Shown: positions 24,497 to 35,127, numbered from the stretch's first letter. The stretch is 64,000 nt of DNA from Arion vulgaris (GCA_020796225.1 CM036755.1:40849306-40913305), one strand, 5' to 3'. The notes: a model not told the origin generated them from the sequence alone. Numbers and translations are program-made.

Positions 24497-25070
24497 AGCA
24501 TACACACATACCTACACACACACTAGAGCATACACACATACCTACACACACACACACACACACTAGAGCAATCACACATACCTACACACACACTAGAACA
24601 ATCACACATACCTACACACACACTAGAGTAATCACACATACCTACACACACACTAGAGCAACCACACATGCCTACACACACACACTAGAGCAATCACACA
24701 TAGCTACACACACACTAGAGCAATCACACATACCTACACACACACTCGAGCATACACACATACCTTTACACACACTAGAACAATCACACATATCTACACG
24801 CACACTAGAGCAATCACACATGCCTACACACACACACTCGTGCAATCACACATACCTACACACACACTAGATCCATCACATATACCTACACACACACTAG
24901 AGCAATCACACATACCTACACACACTAGAGCAATCACACATACCTACACACACACTAGAGCAATCACACATACCTACACACACACTAGAGCATACACACA
25001 TACCTACACACACACTAGAGCATACACACATACCTACACACACACTAGAGCACACACACACACTAGAGCA
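24497..25070. repeat. 30-bp minisatellite, about 19 copies
   Basis: The unit is CACACATACCTACACACACA plus CTAGAGCAAT, with small length changes in the CA run. The array sits immediately upstream of a LINE fragment. A 10-residue period gives open frames (HIPTHT..); these are not genes. Confidence 0.95.
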
Positions 25071-25084
25071 ATCACAAAACTAAT

Positions 25085-25830
25085 ACTACAATTATATTGC
25101 CAGAAATAAGGATTACAAAAAACTAGGCATTTTGGCAGTAGATCACAATAGACTAGATAAAGAGATAGTAGAGTGCAAAAAAGCAAATGATGTAACCTAT
25201 CAGCTAACCCTAGATATAGAGAAAGAGACTAGAGTGCAAAAAGCAAATGCTGTAACCTACCAGGTAGCCCCATTGTTAAGGCACCCAAACATTTCACTGG
25301 CAGCTAAGCAACAGATGATCAACATCATTTTCGTACCTACTTTGTTACCAGAGCCAAACATGGACAATGAGGAAAGCGCAGTCACACAAAAATAACTACA
25401 CGTGAAATGCGATGCTTGCGAAAAGTTATCAACACCAGTAAAGACAAGAGTCAGAAACATCAGCATAAGAAAGAAAGTTGGCACAGAACCTTGCTTGAAT
25501 TACATTGAGAAACAAAGAATGAAGTGGTTTGGCCACTTAATAAGAATGCATCCAAACTCCACAGTATACAGAGTCTTCTTCAACAGAACATCAGGAAAGA
25601 AGGCGAGAGGAAGACCACGAAATAGATGGTTAGATGGCATAGCAGAATCCTGTGAAAGAGCAAAAATAACAATCACCCAAGCCACCAGAACAGAGCAAGA
25701 CAAAAACAGAAAACCACGACACTGGGCAACAATTCGGTAGCAGTGTAATGACAACAGAAGAAAACCACGACACTGGGCAACAACCCGGTAGCAGTGTGAT
25801 AACAGTAGAAAGAAGAAGAAGAAGATGATC
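25085..25830 (+). pseudogene. LINE RT thumb and C-terminal fragment
   Basis: Across frameshifts the reading is LGILAVDHNRLDKEIVECKK, ANDVTYQL, LLRHPNISLAAKQQMIN, PTLLYQSQTWTM, EMRCLRKV, NISIRKKVGTEPCLNYIEKQ, RMKWFGHLIRM, TSGKKARGRPRNRWLDGI and RKPRHWATIR then stop (25738-25740). This is the region after the RT catalytic core. Two oddities: an internal duplication of about 75 bases (both copies of GCAAATG.TGTAACCTA at 25180 and 25245), and two copies of the 51-base 3' unit (CCACGACACTGGGCAACA at 25713 and 25763). The 3' end is a (GAA)n tract at about 25809-25826. Confidence 0.8.
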
Positions 25831-26026
25831 ACAAAAGTGATGATGTGATCATGTTTTCTGATGATGACCTCTTTATACTTCCAGGATAGAAAAGGAACCA
25901 CTTTAAAAAAATAGTTGACCTACTTCATCCATGTTTATTTATACACGCACTTTTATTTTCCTTGATTACTTCTACCGTGAAACACAGGCCGACATGCCTT
26001 ATAGTTATTCGGTGATGTACAAGGTG
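25831..26026. other. Spacer with dispersed-repeat remnant
   Basis: TCTACCGTGAAACACAGGCC at 25972 recurs at 27362 (one mismatch), marking the same dispersed repeat on both sides of the next insertion. Confidence 0.4.
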
Positions 26027-26434
26027 ACATAATATGGGTGTGAAACATGGACATTTAATACGGCAGTGGAAAAGCATATATGTGCTTTTGAATATAAGTG
26101 TTACAGAAGAGTTCTACATATATCATGGACAGAGAAGAGAACAAATAAATCTATCCAGAAAGAACTCAAAATCAAAGAAAACTGGCTGATGCTACAAATA
26201 AGAAAGAGAAATTTGAGATATTTTTGACATATAAAAAGACATGAAAGGCTGGAGAAGACCATCATGGAAGGAGGCATACCGGCAAAGAGAAGAAGAGGAA
26301 GACCACGGAGGAAGATGGATTCAGGATGTAACTGATGGTTTGAACATAACGGCAGGACATCTGGCCTATGAGAGAGAGAAATTCTAGAGGCCTGTTGTGG
26401 TGGCAAAGTTCTGCTCAGGACAAACTATTTGATA
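26027..26434 (+). mobile_element. 5'-truncated LINE tail with 12-bp target duplication
   Basis: ATGTACAAGGTG at 26015-26026 and ATGTACAAGATG at 26435-26446 flank this segment as a near-perfect 12-bp duplication. Inside, with a few frame breaks, it encodes YGCETWTFNTAVEKHICAFE, YKCYRRVLHISWTEKRTN, LRYF, LEKTIMEGGIPAKRRRGRPR and a tail ending GACAAACTATTTGATAA. This is a LINE C-terminus; related copies lie at 32325-32875, 35128-35350, 35371-35725 and 47504-47706. Confidence 0.75.
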
Positions 26435-26655
26435 ATGTACAAGATGGCGTATTTATGCCGTACATTGATATCTGTAATGATTGATTGATTGATTGATTGA
26501 TTGATAGAACCAACATCATTGCACTTCGGTGAGTAACCATATGTTCTCCAAGCTCTTTCTTACACAGGAAGATCTTAGCGACAGTGCACGAGCTCCGTAG
26601 CACAGTAAATATATTTTGTAGGAATTTCATTTTTAATCTTTTTTTTTTATCTAAT

Positions 26656-26803
26656 CTTCTTCTTTGCGTTCGTTCTTTACTATCAATTTTAATCACTCTT
26701 TGTGATATGTTTGATCTTTGCCAAGAACGTGTATACGTTGCACATTGGTTTGGTATGCCCCTAAACGCATAGACTTGTACACGTTTAGGACACATACATC
26801 CAA
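26656..26803 (-). mobile_element. SINE-like insertion with 11-bp target duplication
   Basis: TTTTATCTAAT at 26645-26655 and again at 26804-26814 is a perfect 11-bp duplication. The insert is the minus-strand 3' half of the family whose plus copy is at 47980-48235 (TTTGCGTTCGTTCTTTAC; GTATACGTTGCACATTGGTT), with the CTTCTTC tail at its left. Confidence 0.8.
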
Positions 26804-26819
26804 TTTTATCTAATGAATC

Positions 26820-27130
26820 GACTTTGTGTTGCTGGTGCTCACAAGGGGAGCAGAGAATAGTAACAATGTGACCTGCATGCCGTATCGTAAGAGGCGACTG
26901 AGGTAGGGTCTAGGAAGCTACCTAGTACAAGGGAGCAGAGAATAGTAACAATGTGACCTGCATGCTGTATCGTAAGAGGCGACTGAGGTAGGGTCTAGGG
27001 AAGCTACCCTAGTAATTAACGAGGACCGCAGAAATCGGATGTGATAACCTACTTGTAGGCGCATAACCGGCACAACATACAATCGCTCTAGGCTTGGATC
27101 ATATACAAATCACAAAGAGTTGTTAACAAG
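26820..27130 (+). mobile_element. SINE-like repeat with internal tandem duplication
   Basis: GGAGCAGAGAATAGTAACAA to GGAAGCTACCTAGT is present twice in a row (starting about 26848 and 26934), then the element continues to CACAAAGAGTTGTTAACAAG. Compared with the copy at 46370-46628 this is an extra block of about 86 bases. A short ATGAAT echo at both edges may be the target duplication. Confidence 0.6.
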
Positions 27131-27531
27131 GGGTCGATATGGAGCGTTCAAATATGAATTTTGCCCGGGCAGCGACTTTCCAACCTGCTCTTCTCAATTT
27201 GGAACTGCCAAGGGTTTTCTTTTAAGATCTCAAATTGAACACGGGACGTAAGTTTTATCATCCGTCTCCGATAGGACTAGGAGCTCAATCTCACCTACAC
27301 TGAGATAACAGATCTCTAAAAAATATCCCAATGGCTCCACGAGGGAGCAAACCGAGTCCCCTCTACCGTGAAACACAGACCGACATGCCTGAATGCTATA
27401 CAGTGATAAACCAGATGACATATTGCAAACTTGTTTACAATGATAGTTTTAAAATAGAAACAACGGAATGAGATGCTGTGCAATTATCATTCCAAAGTGA
27501 GAATAAATAACACTGGAACTCTGTAACCAGG

Positions 27532-28320
27532 TATGTAGGACGCGTGTAACCAGGTATGTAGGACGCGTGTAACCAGGTATGTAGGACGCGTGTAACCAGG
27601 TATGTAGGACGCGTGTAACCAGGTATGTAGGACGCGTGTAACCAGGTATGTAGGACGCGTGTAACCAGGTATGTAGGACGCGTGTAACCAGGTATGTAGG
27701 ACGCGTGTAACCAGGTATGTAGGACGCGTGTAACCAGGTATGTAGGACGCGTGTAACCAGGTATGTAGGACGCGTGTAACCGGACGCGTGAACCAGGTAT
27801 GTAGGACGCGTGTAACCAGGTATGTAGGACGCGTGTAACCAGGTATGTAGGACGCGTGTAACCAGGTATGTAGGACGCGTGTAACCAGGTATGTAGGACG
27901 CGTGTAACCAGGTATGTAGGACGCGTGTAACCAGGTATGTAGGACGCGTGTAACCAGGTATGTAGGACGCGTGTAACCAGGTATGTAGGACGCGTGTAAC
28001 CAGGTATGTAGGACGCGTGTAACCAGGTATGTAGGACGCGTGTAACCAGGTATGTAGGACGCGTGTAACCAGGTATGTAGGACGCGTGTAACCAGGTATG
28101 TAGGACGCGTGTAACCAGGTATGTAGGACGCGTGTAACCAGGTATGTAGGACGCGTGTAACCAGGTATGTAGGACGCGTGTAACCAGGTATGTAGGACGC
28201 GTGTAACCAGTTATGTAGGACGCGTGTAACCAGTTATGTAGGCCGCGTGTAACCAATTATGTAGGCCGCGTGTAACCAGATATGTAGGCCGCGTGTAACC
28301 AGTAATGTAGGGCGCGTGTA
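27532..28320. repeat. 23-bp minisatellite, about 34 copies
   Basis: The unit is GTAACCAGGTATGTAGGACG plus CGT, with a MluI-type ACGCGT in each copy. One unit near 27780-27792 is shortened. The right end decays (GGCCGCGTG, CAATTATG, GTAATGTAGGGCG). Because 23 is not a multiple of three and no phase contains a stop on the minus strand, a 273-codon open frame runs through it; it is a by-product. Confidence 0.97.
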
Positions 28321-28554
28321 TAGAATGTACTATAATATGAGTACATAAATACGCAAATATCCCCAGGTGTGTTCTACCACCTGCAGTTTATACACAATAA
28401 ACTGGTATTATAAATTACGCTCATGAATAATACATATTTATCATTTGAAATTATAAATTGTGCTGCGCGTTGTTACTTGTCGCCGTTTTAGCAACTTTTG
28501 TTGTATGTGGTAGCATGTGTTCTAAATGATAGCAGGCAATGTTGTGTTCTATGA
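28321..28554. other. Unassigned spacer
   Basis: AT-rich, no recognised element. Confidence 0.3.
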
Positions 28555-28740
28555 TAGCATCGACTTGGTAGTGCTACATTAAATTATAGCACCGAGTGGG
28601 ACAGGATAGCTGCGAGTGTCACAGTGATACATTAAATTATAGCACGTCGTGTGACAGTGTTACATTAAATTATAGCGCAGAGTGTGCCAATGTTACATCA
28701 AATTATAGCACAAAGTGCGGACAGTGTTATATAAGTTGTA
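28555..28740. repeat. Degenerate repeat, 4-5 copies
   Basis: Imperfect copies of GTGTTACATTAAATTATAGC with AGTGTGACA-like links recur at about 28570, 28625, 28660 and 28695. Confidence 0.7.
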
Positions 28741-28876
28741 CAAAAGAATACGAATGAGAACAGGCAGATAACAATGAACAGTTTTACCAGAGCAAGGACA
28801 AAACCAATTGCTATAAATAACATTCGCCGCTTCAACATGCAGGTCTTTATCAAGGTAAAACACACATTAAAACACA

Positions 28877-28881
<5 letters not shown>

Positions 28882-28927
<46 letters not shown>
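28882..28927. repeat. (TA)n microsatellite
   Basis: Uninterrupted TA run. The 79-codon open frame crossing it has no protein resemblance. Confidence 0.95.
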
Positions 28928-28929
<2 letters not shown>

Positions 28930-29219
28930 ATAGGGTTGGAATTAGTATGTATATATTTATGTCTGTTTACTTTAATTGAAGATATCTTTACATCCTACGG
29001 ACTTGAAAATTGACAAGAGGGTAGCTTTCATAGATGGGAAGATGTAAAAATTATAAAACTGGACTATTGGTTCGTTATCTTAAATACTAACTTAACGAAA
29101 TTGTCATGAAAAGTAAAGCGCAGAAATGAGTATCCATGTTTTGCCAGTCACATGTTAAGTGAATATTTGACTATTCAAATTGCTATTTATTGGTATTTTA
29201 TCACTTCTGTGCTGTGGTT
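28928..29219. other. Unassigned spacer
   Basis: AT-rich, nothing recognised. Confidence 0.3.
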
Positions 29220-29221
29220 AG

Positions 29222-29345
29222 AGGAACGTCTGGCCGAATTGATTAGAGTGTGGCTCCCATGCGGATCCCGTATTCAATTCACGGCAAGGCCAAGGACTTT
29301 AAAAAAACCACATCTGGTCAACATTCGATAAGTTTATAATCTGAA
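29222..29345 (+). mobile_element. tRNA-derived SINE, 'TGGCTCCCATGC' family
   Basis: TGGCCGAATTGATTAGAG resembles a pol III A box; TATTCAATTCACGG sits where a B box would be. The middle phrase GTGGCTCCCATGC is shared with minus copies at 41833-41938 and 55955-56035. The head is too divergent to be a working tRNA. Confidence 0.6.
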
Positions 29346-29489
29346 TAAATTCAATTTGCCAATTGTTATTTGTCAACTTTCACTGGAATTCTATTGTATC
29401 ATGTTTCTCTGACAATCCCGATGAGGGCATTTTAATATGGTGTGGTCAACCGATACAGTTTTCCCACCAAGCATGGAGAGAAAACATTG
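29346..29489. other. Unassigned spacer
   Basis: No recognised feature. Confidence 0.3.
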
Positions 29490-29790
29490 TTATTAATGGG
29501 AAAGCAGCTGATTTTGAGGGGACGAAACATGTTTCTTTAATATGCGCAGTCTCACCTTTCTACCAATTATCTCCCTTGTCAAGCCGCAATCTTTCCGCCC
29601 ACTTTCGACAGTTCTTCTTAATTTTTCATTTGGACGTCTGGGCCTTCTGTTCCCATTTGGACGTCTGGGTTTTCTGTTCCCATCCGATGTCCATTTGAGA
29701 GCTGTCATAGTCAATGCCTTTGCTGTCATTTGACATACTTGACAGATCCACCAATATCTTCGTCTTTTAAAGATGGTCTCCATTGATTAA
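29490..29790 (-). pseudogene. LINE C-terminal fragment with internal duplication
   Basis: The minus-strand reading is RRYWWICQVCQMTAKALTMT, ALKWTSDGNRKPRRPN, GNRRPRRPNEKLRRTVE and KDCGLTREIIGRKV, a GH..RM..ALRW.PDGKRKRGRP..TWRRTVE-type LINE tail. A 27-base block (GGGAACAGAA.GCCCAGACG) is duplicated in tandem, so GNRKPRRPN appears twice. Confidence 0.7.
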
Positions 29791-29869
29791 AACCAGCATT
29801 GGTGGTTTTGTTTTCTCGAATACTAGCTGACTTTTCTTCCTTCTTTCAGACAGTGAATCTCTATTAAAG

Positions 29870-30370
29870 TGTCATGATCACCAAATAGACAGTGTACAAG
29901 TATTAAGAGCTTTTGAAAAAAACAAATTAACATACACAGGATTCTCTCTCTCTCGATCGCTCTTTTTCGGCCATTTTGATCATTCTTATTGTGATTAATA
30001 AACAGCCTTTGACAAGAACATATTTTTACGTCACATCTTCAGTACCATTTGAAGCTCTGATGCTTGTCCTTCGACGATGTGTCCGATTTCAACCAGCGTT
30101 TACTGGGTTCGCTCTCCGTTAGCCTTTGACTGTCCCCAGCCGACCTGCAAGGCAGCAGGTTCGGACACATGCATCCGATTTCAGCCAAACCTCATTAGTC
30201 GCCTCTTACGACATGCATGGTAGGTAACAGTGGTTCTATTCTTTACACCCCAAATTTGGGCCCCTGTAACCACTCGAGCAATACACAGGATTCGAACCAC
30301 TTACACTTAATTCTTACGACACCCATCGCATAGCCTAGCAATACGAGCATCCTTACGAACAAAACCAGCT
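29870..30370 (-). mobile_element. tRNA-like SINE family, split by a nested SINE
   Basis: The minus strand carries AAGTGGTTCGAATCCTGTG (a good B box, GGTTCGAATCC, at about 30291-30301) and, at the far side of the insertion, TTGTACACTGTCTATTTGG (29880-29900). The left part 29876-29944 and right part 30281-30370 join through the duplicated target. A related pair of copies makes the palindrome at 30605-31060. Confidence 0.6.
29945..30280 (-). mobile_element. Nested SINE-like insertion with 13-bp target duplication
   Basis: ATACACAGGATTC occurs at 29932-29944 and 30281-30293, a perfect 13-bp duplication. The insert is the 'TAAGAGGCGACT' family on the minus strand (AGTCGCCTCTTACGACATGC at 30198; ATTCTTTACACCCCAAATTT at 30238) and begins, at its 3' side, with a CT-rich tract. 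Confidence 0.85.
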
Positions 30371-30604
30371 AGCCATTCACAAAAATGGCTTTACTGAGGA
30401 GTGTATTTCACAAATACTTCGTTATAGCTAGACACAGAATAATCAGGTAAGATTCGATCGAACAGTTTTGGAACAAACATATGCTATAAGCTTATTGTTC
30501 TTATATTTGAGACGAGACAATATCATACATACACACATGTTTACATCATTCAAAGTAGCTTCAAATTTATTATAAGATGAGAACAAGGAGTTTTGTTTGT
30601 AAGA

Positions 30605-31060
30605 ACACCAGAGGAAGCAACAGAAGCAAAGAATATGATAACCAAATAGTCAGTGTACAAGTATTAGTTAGTTAGTTTGTTCCTTTCGTGCCAAAGGCGG
30701 CACATAGGGCAGAGGTTTTAGATTTCCATGTGATACGGTTCTTTGCTAGCAGTTGGAGATCTTGTATGGTTTTACATCCCAATAGTTTACTTTCTTGTTG
30801 GATGGTTCTTCGAAGAGTGGTCTTTGGTCTTCCACGTTTTCTTTTCCCAACTGGTGACCACATAAGGACTTGTCGATTTTTATATCGAAACAAGTATTAA
30901 GAGCTTCCGAAAAAAACAAATGGGTGTTGTAAGAGATGAGGGTAAGTGGTTCGAATCCTGCGTTTGTCAATTTGTTTTTTCGGAAGCTCTTAATACTTGT
31001 ACACTGGCTATTTGTTGATCATATTCTTTGCTTCCATCTCTTCCTCTTGGAGTTTTTACC
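30605..31060. repeat. Palindromic pair of tRNA-like SINE copies
   Basis: The left arm (30610-30666 plus 30890-30921: AGTGTACAAGTATTA / AAGAGCTTCCGAAAAAAAC) is the reverse complement of 30972-31050 (TTTTTTCGGAAGCTCTTAAT; ACTTGTACACTGGCTATTTG; ATATTCTTTGCTTCCATC). Between the arms lies GTAAGTGGTTCGAATCCTGC (30943-30962), a tRNA B-box segment. The left arm is broken by a separate insertion at 30667-30889. Confidence 0.7.
30667..30889 (-). mobile_element. LINE 3'-end insertion with 10-bp target duplication
   Basis: ACAAGTATTA ends at 30666 and is repeated just after the insert at 30890-30899. The minus strand encodes VGKRKRGRPKTTLRRTIQQE, SKLLGCKTIQDLQLLAKNRI, TWKSKTSALCAAFGTKGTN then stop and a short (AACT)n tail. 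This is the extreme C-terminus of a LINE ORF2. A matching, more damaged end (CCATACAAGATCTCCAAC; GCCGCCTTTGGCACGAAAGG) is at 61895-62001. Confidence 0.75.
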
Positions 31061-31341
31061 AAAAATAACCCCCTCATTGTTCTCATATTAAAAGGTCAGT
31101 AGTTTTGATTAAACTTATTGTGCTATCAGTGTTCTCCATTGTGACGTACAGTTACGTTTCAGTTGTTTCCATAGTCACTGCAAGGCCTCTCTCTGCAAAG
31201 AAATCAACGCTCGAATAGGTAGTGTGGCGACAATATTCGGCAAACTATCAAAGACAGCATGGGACAACACAAAATTAACATTGCAGACCAAGATTCAAAT
31301 ATATCGAACCTGTGTAAATAGTTATTATAGTTTATTATAGT
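31061..31341. other. Unassigned spacer
   Basis: No recognised element. It ends with ATTATAGT, the left target copy of the next transposon. Confidence 0.3.
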
Positions 31342-33048
31342 CAGGGGTGGCTCGTCAATAAGGGCCAGTGGGGCTCGGCCCCACCAAACATTTGAAGTAA
31401 CGTGTACTTATTAATTTTAGAAATTATTTGTTCATAACTATTACTTTCAACTTGATTAGCTTTCAAAGTTGATATATAGCGCTAAAACATCACACAGTCT
31501 GAAATCTGAAATTCAGCATCTTTCCTCCCTAATTAGTATACGCCCTGGCCAGTTATGTCCGCCCCCACCAAAATGGGTAACGTGTACTTATTATTTTATA
31601 AATTATTTCTTCATAATATTACTTTTAACTTGACACTGATTAGTTTTGAAAGTCGAATATATAACATTAAAATATAAATATTATATCATAATAACATAAT
31701 AATAATAATAATTTATAAAATGTCATTAAAATAATATATATAGTTTGAATACAGTCAAGCATATTGCAGCGCACTATTTTTCAGTAGTTCATTTTAAAAT
31801 GTACCTATCTACGATGTAACATTTCGACATTTGGCCTTTGACGTCTACCTGCAATGATAATTGTCAAAACAATCCCGTCATTTTCATGTATCTAGTAGCT
31901 AATGTATTCTTACTCGTCAACTCATTTCTTGATTAAATAGTCCTTTTAAACATCGATTGAATCACGAATTATATATATAAAATAGTATAAAATTATAGAA
32001 AGTAATAGAAATAAGTTACTAATCATCATATAATAGTTTAAGTTAATCGCCCATTCCATCAATATACATTTGTAAACGACAATGTCCTTTCACTTTCGTT
32101 TATACAGCTGACAAGTTTACGAAGAGAGATTATATATTACAAAATCACCCAACATGTATATAGTCACGGTGGCGGAATAGATAAGTACGTGTAGTCTAAT
32201 GCGGCTGACGCGTTTTCAATTCACATAGATGCTTTTAAAAAAAATATCTTCTCTGAGCACTCATGCCGTTTGATGTGGCCGAAGTATTTAATTGTCTTTG
32301 GTTTTATGTTCTTTAATAGTCAACGTGTGGATGTGGGGCATGGACATTTAATGAAGCAGTGAAAAGTATATGTGTGCTTTTGAATATGGGTGTTGCCGAG
32401 GAGTCCTCCGTGTGTTATGGACAGAGAGGAGAGCAAGTGGATCTATGCAGAAGGCACTCAGGGTCAGAGAAAGCTGGCTGATGCTACAGAGAGGAGAGCA
32501 AAGTGAATCTATGCAGAAGGCACTCAGGGTCAGAGAAAGCTGGCTGATGCTACAGAGAGGAGAGCAAGTGGATCTATGCAGAAGGCACTCAGGGTCAGAG
32601 AAAGGTGGCTAAAGCTACAGATGGGAAAGAGATAATTTAAGATATTTTGGACATATGGAGATACATGGGTGGGGGGCTGGAGAGAACCGTATGGAGGGAG
32701 GCATGCCTGCAGGGAGAGGAGGAGGACCACGGAGAAGATGGATTCGGCATGTAACTGATGGTTAGAACATGATGGCTGCAGAGGCAGGACATCTGGCCTA
32801 TGAGAGTGAGAAATTCCGGATTACTGTTGGGGTGACAAAGCTCTGCTCAGAACAAGCTATTTGATGATGATGATGAATAGCCAACTCTCTTTAATATCAA
32901 GCTGTTGCAGAACAGAAGCATTTGTTCTTTTCTCGAAAGGGGAATAACTTCCCGGAATAGACAAATAATAGTAAACAGTCCAAAAACCATAATTTTCCCG
33001 AAGATTTCGTCTGGCCCCAACAAGAAAAATGACCACGAGCCGCTACTG
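31342..33048. mobile_element. hAT-type non-autonomous transposon, 1.7 kb, perfect 8-bp duplication
   Basis: It starts CAGGGGTGGCTCGTCAATAA and ends GACCACGAGCCGCTACTG, and is flanked by ATTATAGT at 31334-31341 and 33049-33056. The ends match the 164-bp element at 4443-4606. Inside: a second copy of the left block (GTAACGTGTACTTATTA at 31396 and 31578), a tRNA-like stretch near 32165-32225, and a LINE tail at 32325-32875. No transposase reading frame is visible. The large interior is explained mostly by duplication and later insertion. Confidence 0.75.
32325..32875 (+). pseudogene. LINE C-terminal fragment with threefold internal duplication
   Basis: The translation includes CGAWTFNEAV, ICAFEYGCCRGVLRVLWTER, MQKALRVRESWLMLQ repeated three times, then HMAIHGW-type broken sequence, GRRGGPRRRW-like residues and a tail GAACAAGCTATTTGATGATG. 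The block of about 65 bases (GGATCTATGCAGAAGGCACT) occurs at 32439, 32504 and 32570. It ends in a (GAT)n tract. Same subfamily as 26027-26434. Confidence 0.7.
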
Positions 33049-33104
33049 ATTATAGTATAGTTTAATAGGCCCATAAACATGGACATCCTACTTGTGAGTT
33101 AACC

Positions 33105-33550
33105 CTTTCAGCCCCAGCACTTCAGAAAATGTTCCTACCGAATTCCCAGGACAAGAGAAATACATAATATGACATCCAGGAGAGGGCAGTCTTCCAGGAA
33201 ATGGTCCGTTGTTTGTTCCGCCTGCTCACACAGTAGAGAGGTGTTTGACATATTCCTAGTCTATATAAGTGTTTGTTGAGTCTGTAGTGTCTGGTGCGTA
33301 GTCGAATTTTAATGACCTGGTATGTTCTGTTTATATCTTTAAGGAGGTTGTTTCCATAATCATATCCAGTGTTTGTCTTCCAGTCTACTGCATATTTTTT
33401 TAAATCTCATCTCTATGAGGCCTTTGACCACTTGAAAAGAAAGTTGTTGGTAGATTTGCTCTTTGGTACTGCCTTCTTTAGCCAAGACATCGGTACCCTC
33501 ATTGCCTGCAATGCCACAGATAGATTGAATTTCTGCCTTTTCTGAAAGCT
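33105..33550 (-). pseudogene. RNase-H LINE fragment
   Basis: Read on the minus strand: EIQSICGIAGNEGTDVLAKE, GSTKEQIYQQLSFQVVKGLI and, after frame changes, CEQAEQTTDHFLEDCPLL. This is the last RNase H motif (GNE..D.LAKEG) followed by the C..C..H..C region of an RNase-H-bearing LINE. It is a different subfamily from those at 23030 and 53588, and decayed. Confidence 0.65.
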
Positions 33551-33765
33551 CTCATTCTATATACATGTATTCGGGACATAACGAATAATTGCAATTACTC
33601 GATTAGTGTGAATGTAATGAGTAATTCTTAGATCTCCTGATTTTTGACAATTTATGAGTAATTTAAATTTACCGATTAGTGTTCATATATTGTTATTCGC
33701 ATAAGTAACGAGTATTCGAAACGACTTGAACTATGACCACGAATCTTTCTACTTGATATGAAACA
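33551..33765. other. Unassigned spacer
   Basis: Contains TATTCG / GAGTAAT phrases that partly recur near 34450-34540; possible decayed element flanking the array. Confidence 0.3.
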
Positions 33766-34320
33766 TCAAGAGAAGTGAAACATCAAGAGAAGTGAAACAT
33801 CAAGACATATGAAACATCAAGAGAAGTGAAACATCAATACATATGAAACATCAAGACAAATGAAACATCAAGAGAAGTGAAACATCAAGACATATGAAAC
33901 ATCAAGACATATGAAACATCAAGAGAAGTGAAACATCAAGACATGTGAAACATCAAGACATGTGAAACATCAAGAGAAGTGAAACATCAAAAGATGTGAA
34001 ATATCAAGAGATGTGAAACATCAAGAGAAGTGAAACATCAAGACATGTGAAGCATCAAGACATGTGAAACATCAAGAGAAGTGAAACATCAAGAGAAGTG
34101 AAACATCAAGAGAAGTGAAACATCAAGAGATGTGAAACATCAAGAGAAGTGAATTATCAAGAGATATGAAACATCAAGAGAAGTGAAACATCAAGAGAAG
34201 TGAAACATTAACAGAAGTCAAACATTAAGAGAAGTGAAACATCAAGAGATGTGAAACATCAAGAGATGTGAAACATCAAGAGATGTGAAACATCAAGAGA
34301 AGTGAATTATCAAGAGATGC
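33766..34320. repeat. 17-bp minisatellite, about 32 copies
   Basis: The unit is GAAACATCAAGAGAAGT, with ACATAT and AGATGT variants at the variable six bases. Confidence 0.95.
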
Positions 34321-35127
34321 AACGGTAGAAGCCTGTTAAAGTGTACAATCAGGGTTAGGAATAGGATTGCTTGAAACAATTTGTATTCAATGTGGATATT
34401 CCAATCTACAACATGGAGACGACACAAACTATGTGACCTAGTAGCGATAAAGTAACGAATACTTTTTCCTAGGTGCTACTCGACCTTTTCGGATCCATGC
34501 AATAATATGTATTCGAGTAACACATGGTTATTAATCGCTCATCACTGCTGCTCTGTCCTTTCAAAATGTATTTAAATTTACAGGGATTCATTGCATAATT
34601 ATGTTTGTGACACGGGATATAATAAGTTGGTCAGTAAGCTTGACTGAGCGGGCTTCATTTAATGTAAGTACGTGCGTTTCCCCGACAACTAGTGTATCAC
34701 GTGATGTTAGGAGGTCAGCGTTATTAATAGATCGGCTCGTGTCTGTTCTATTAATAGATCAAGTATAATGGTGGTTGACAGCACGTTATCAACATGAACA
34801 ATTTATTATACAGGAAGAAATTCACTGAATAAACACAAACCAGCATTACTAACTTCAAGAATGTTTACTGTTCATCTTGGTACATATTTTGTTCGTTGTC
34901 TACTTATTCTTATTTAGCTATTATACATCGCGTTATTTGTGGACAGGGGATTTGAAAAGAAGGTCTGGACGTCCAAAGCAAACACGGATAATAGTTATGG
35001 TGAGTTGAATGATTGTGACCTGTTGTGGGAACAAGTGGTAGAAAGGCAGCAGAACGACAACAGTGGACATCTTTAGAAGTAGTCTTATGTGTCAAACGGA
35101 ACACGAAGGGGATATCATTTCATATTA
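34321..35127. other. Unassigned sequence
   Basis: No coding frame of substance. CGCTCATCACTG at 34532-34543 read on the minus strand (CAGTGATGAGCG) could be one hAT-type end, but no partner end was found. ATTAATAGATC occurs twice near 34713 and 34739. Confidence 0.3.

Larger units (their letters stand above)
26478..27425 (-). mobile_element. (CAAT)n-tailed dispersed repeat, split by two SINE-like insertions
   Basis: Minus-strand copy of the family seen whole at 60851-61237. The tail is the (TTGA)n run at 26478-26505; the body resumes at about 27140 (GGGCAGCGACTTTCCAACCT; CTCAATCTCACCTACACTGA). Between the two parts sit the insertions at 26656-26803 and about 26820-27130. The class is unresolved: no reading frame and no convincing tRNA head were seen. 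Confidence 0.6.

Noticed and set aside
27435..28256. 273-codon open frame on the minus strand
   Set aside because: It is a 23-bp repeat read through; the unit lacks stops in all minus phases, so length carries no information. Peptide is a pure 23-residue period.
33766..34320. Variant telomere repeat
   Set aside because: The unit GAAACATCAAGAGAAGT has no telomere-like G-run and is an interstitial minisatellite.
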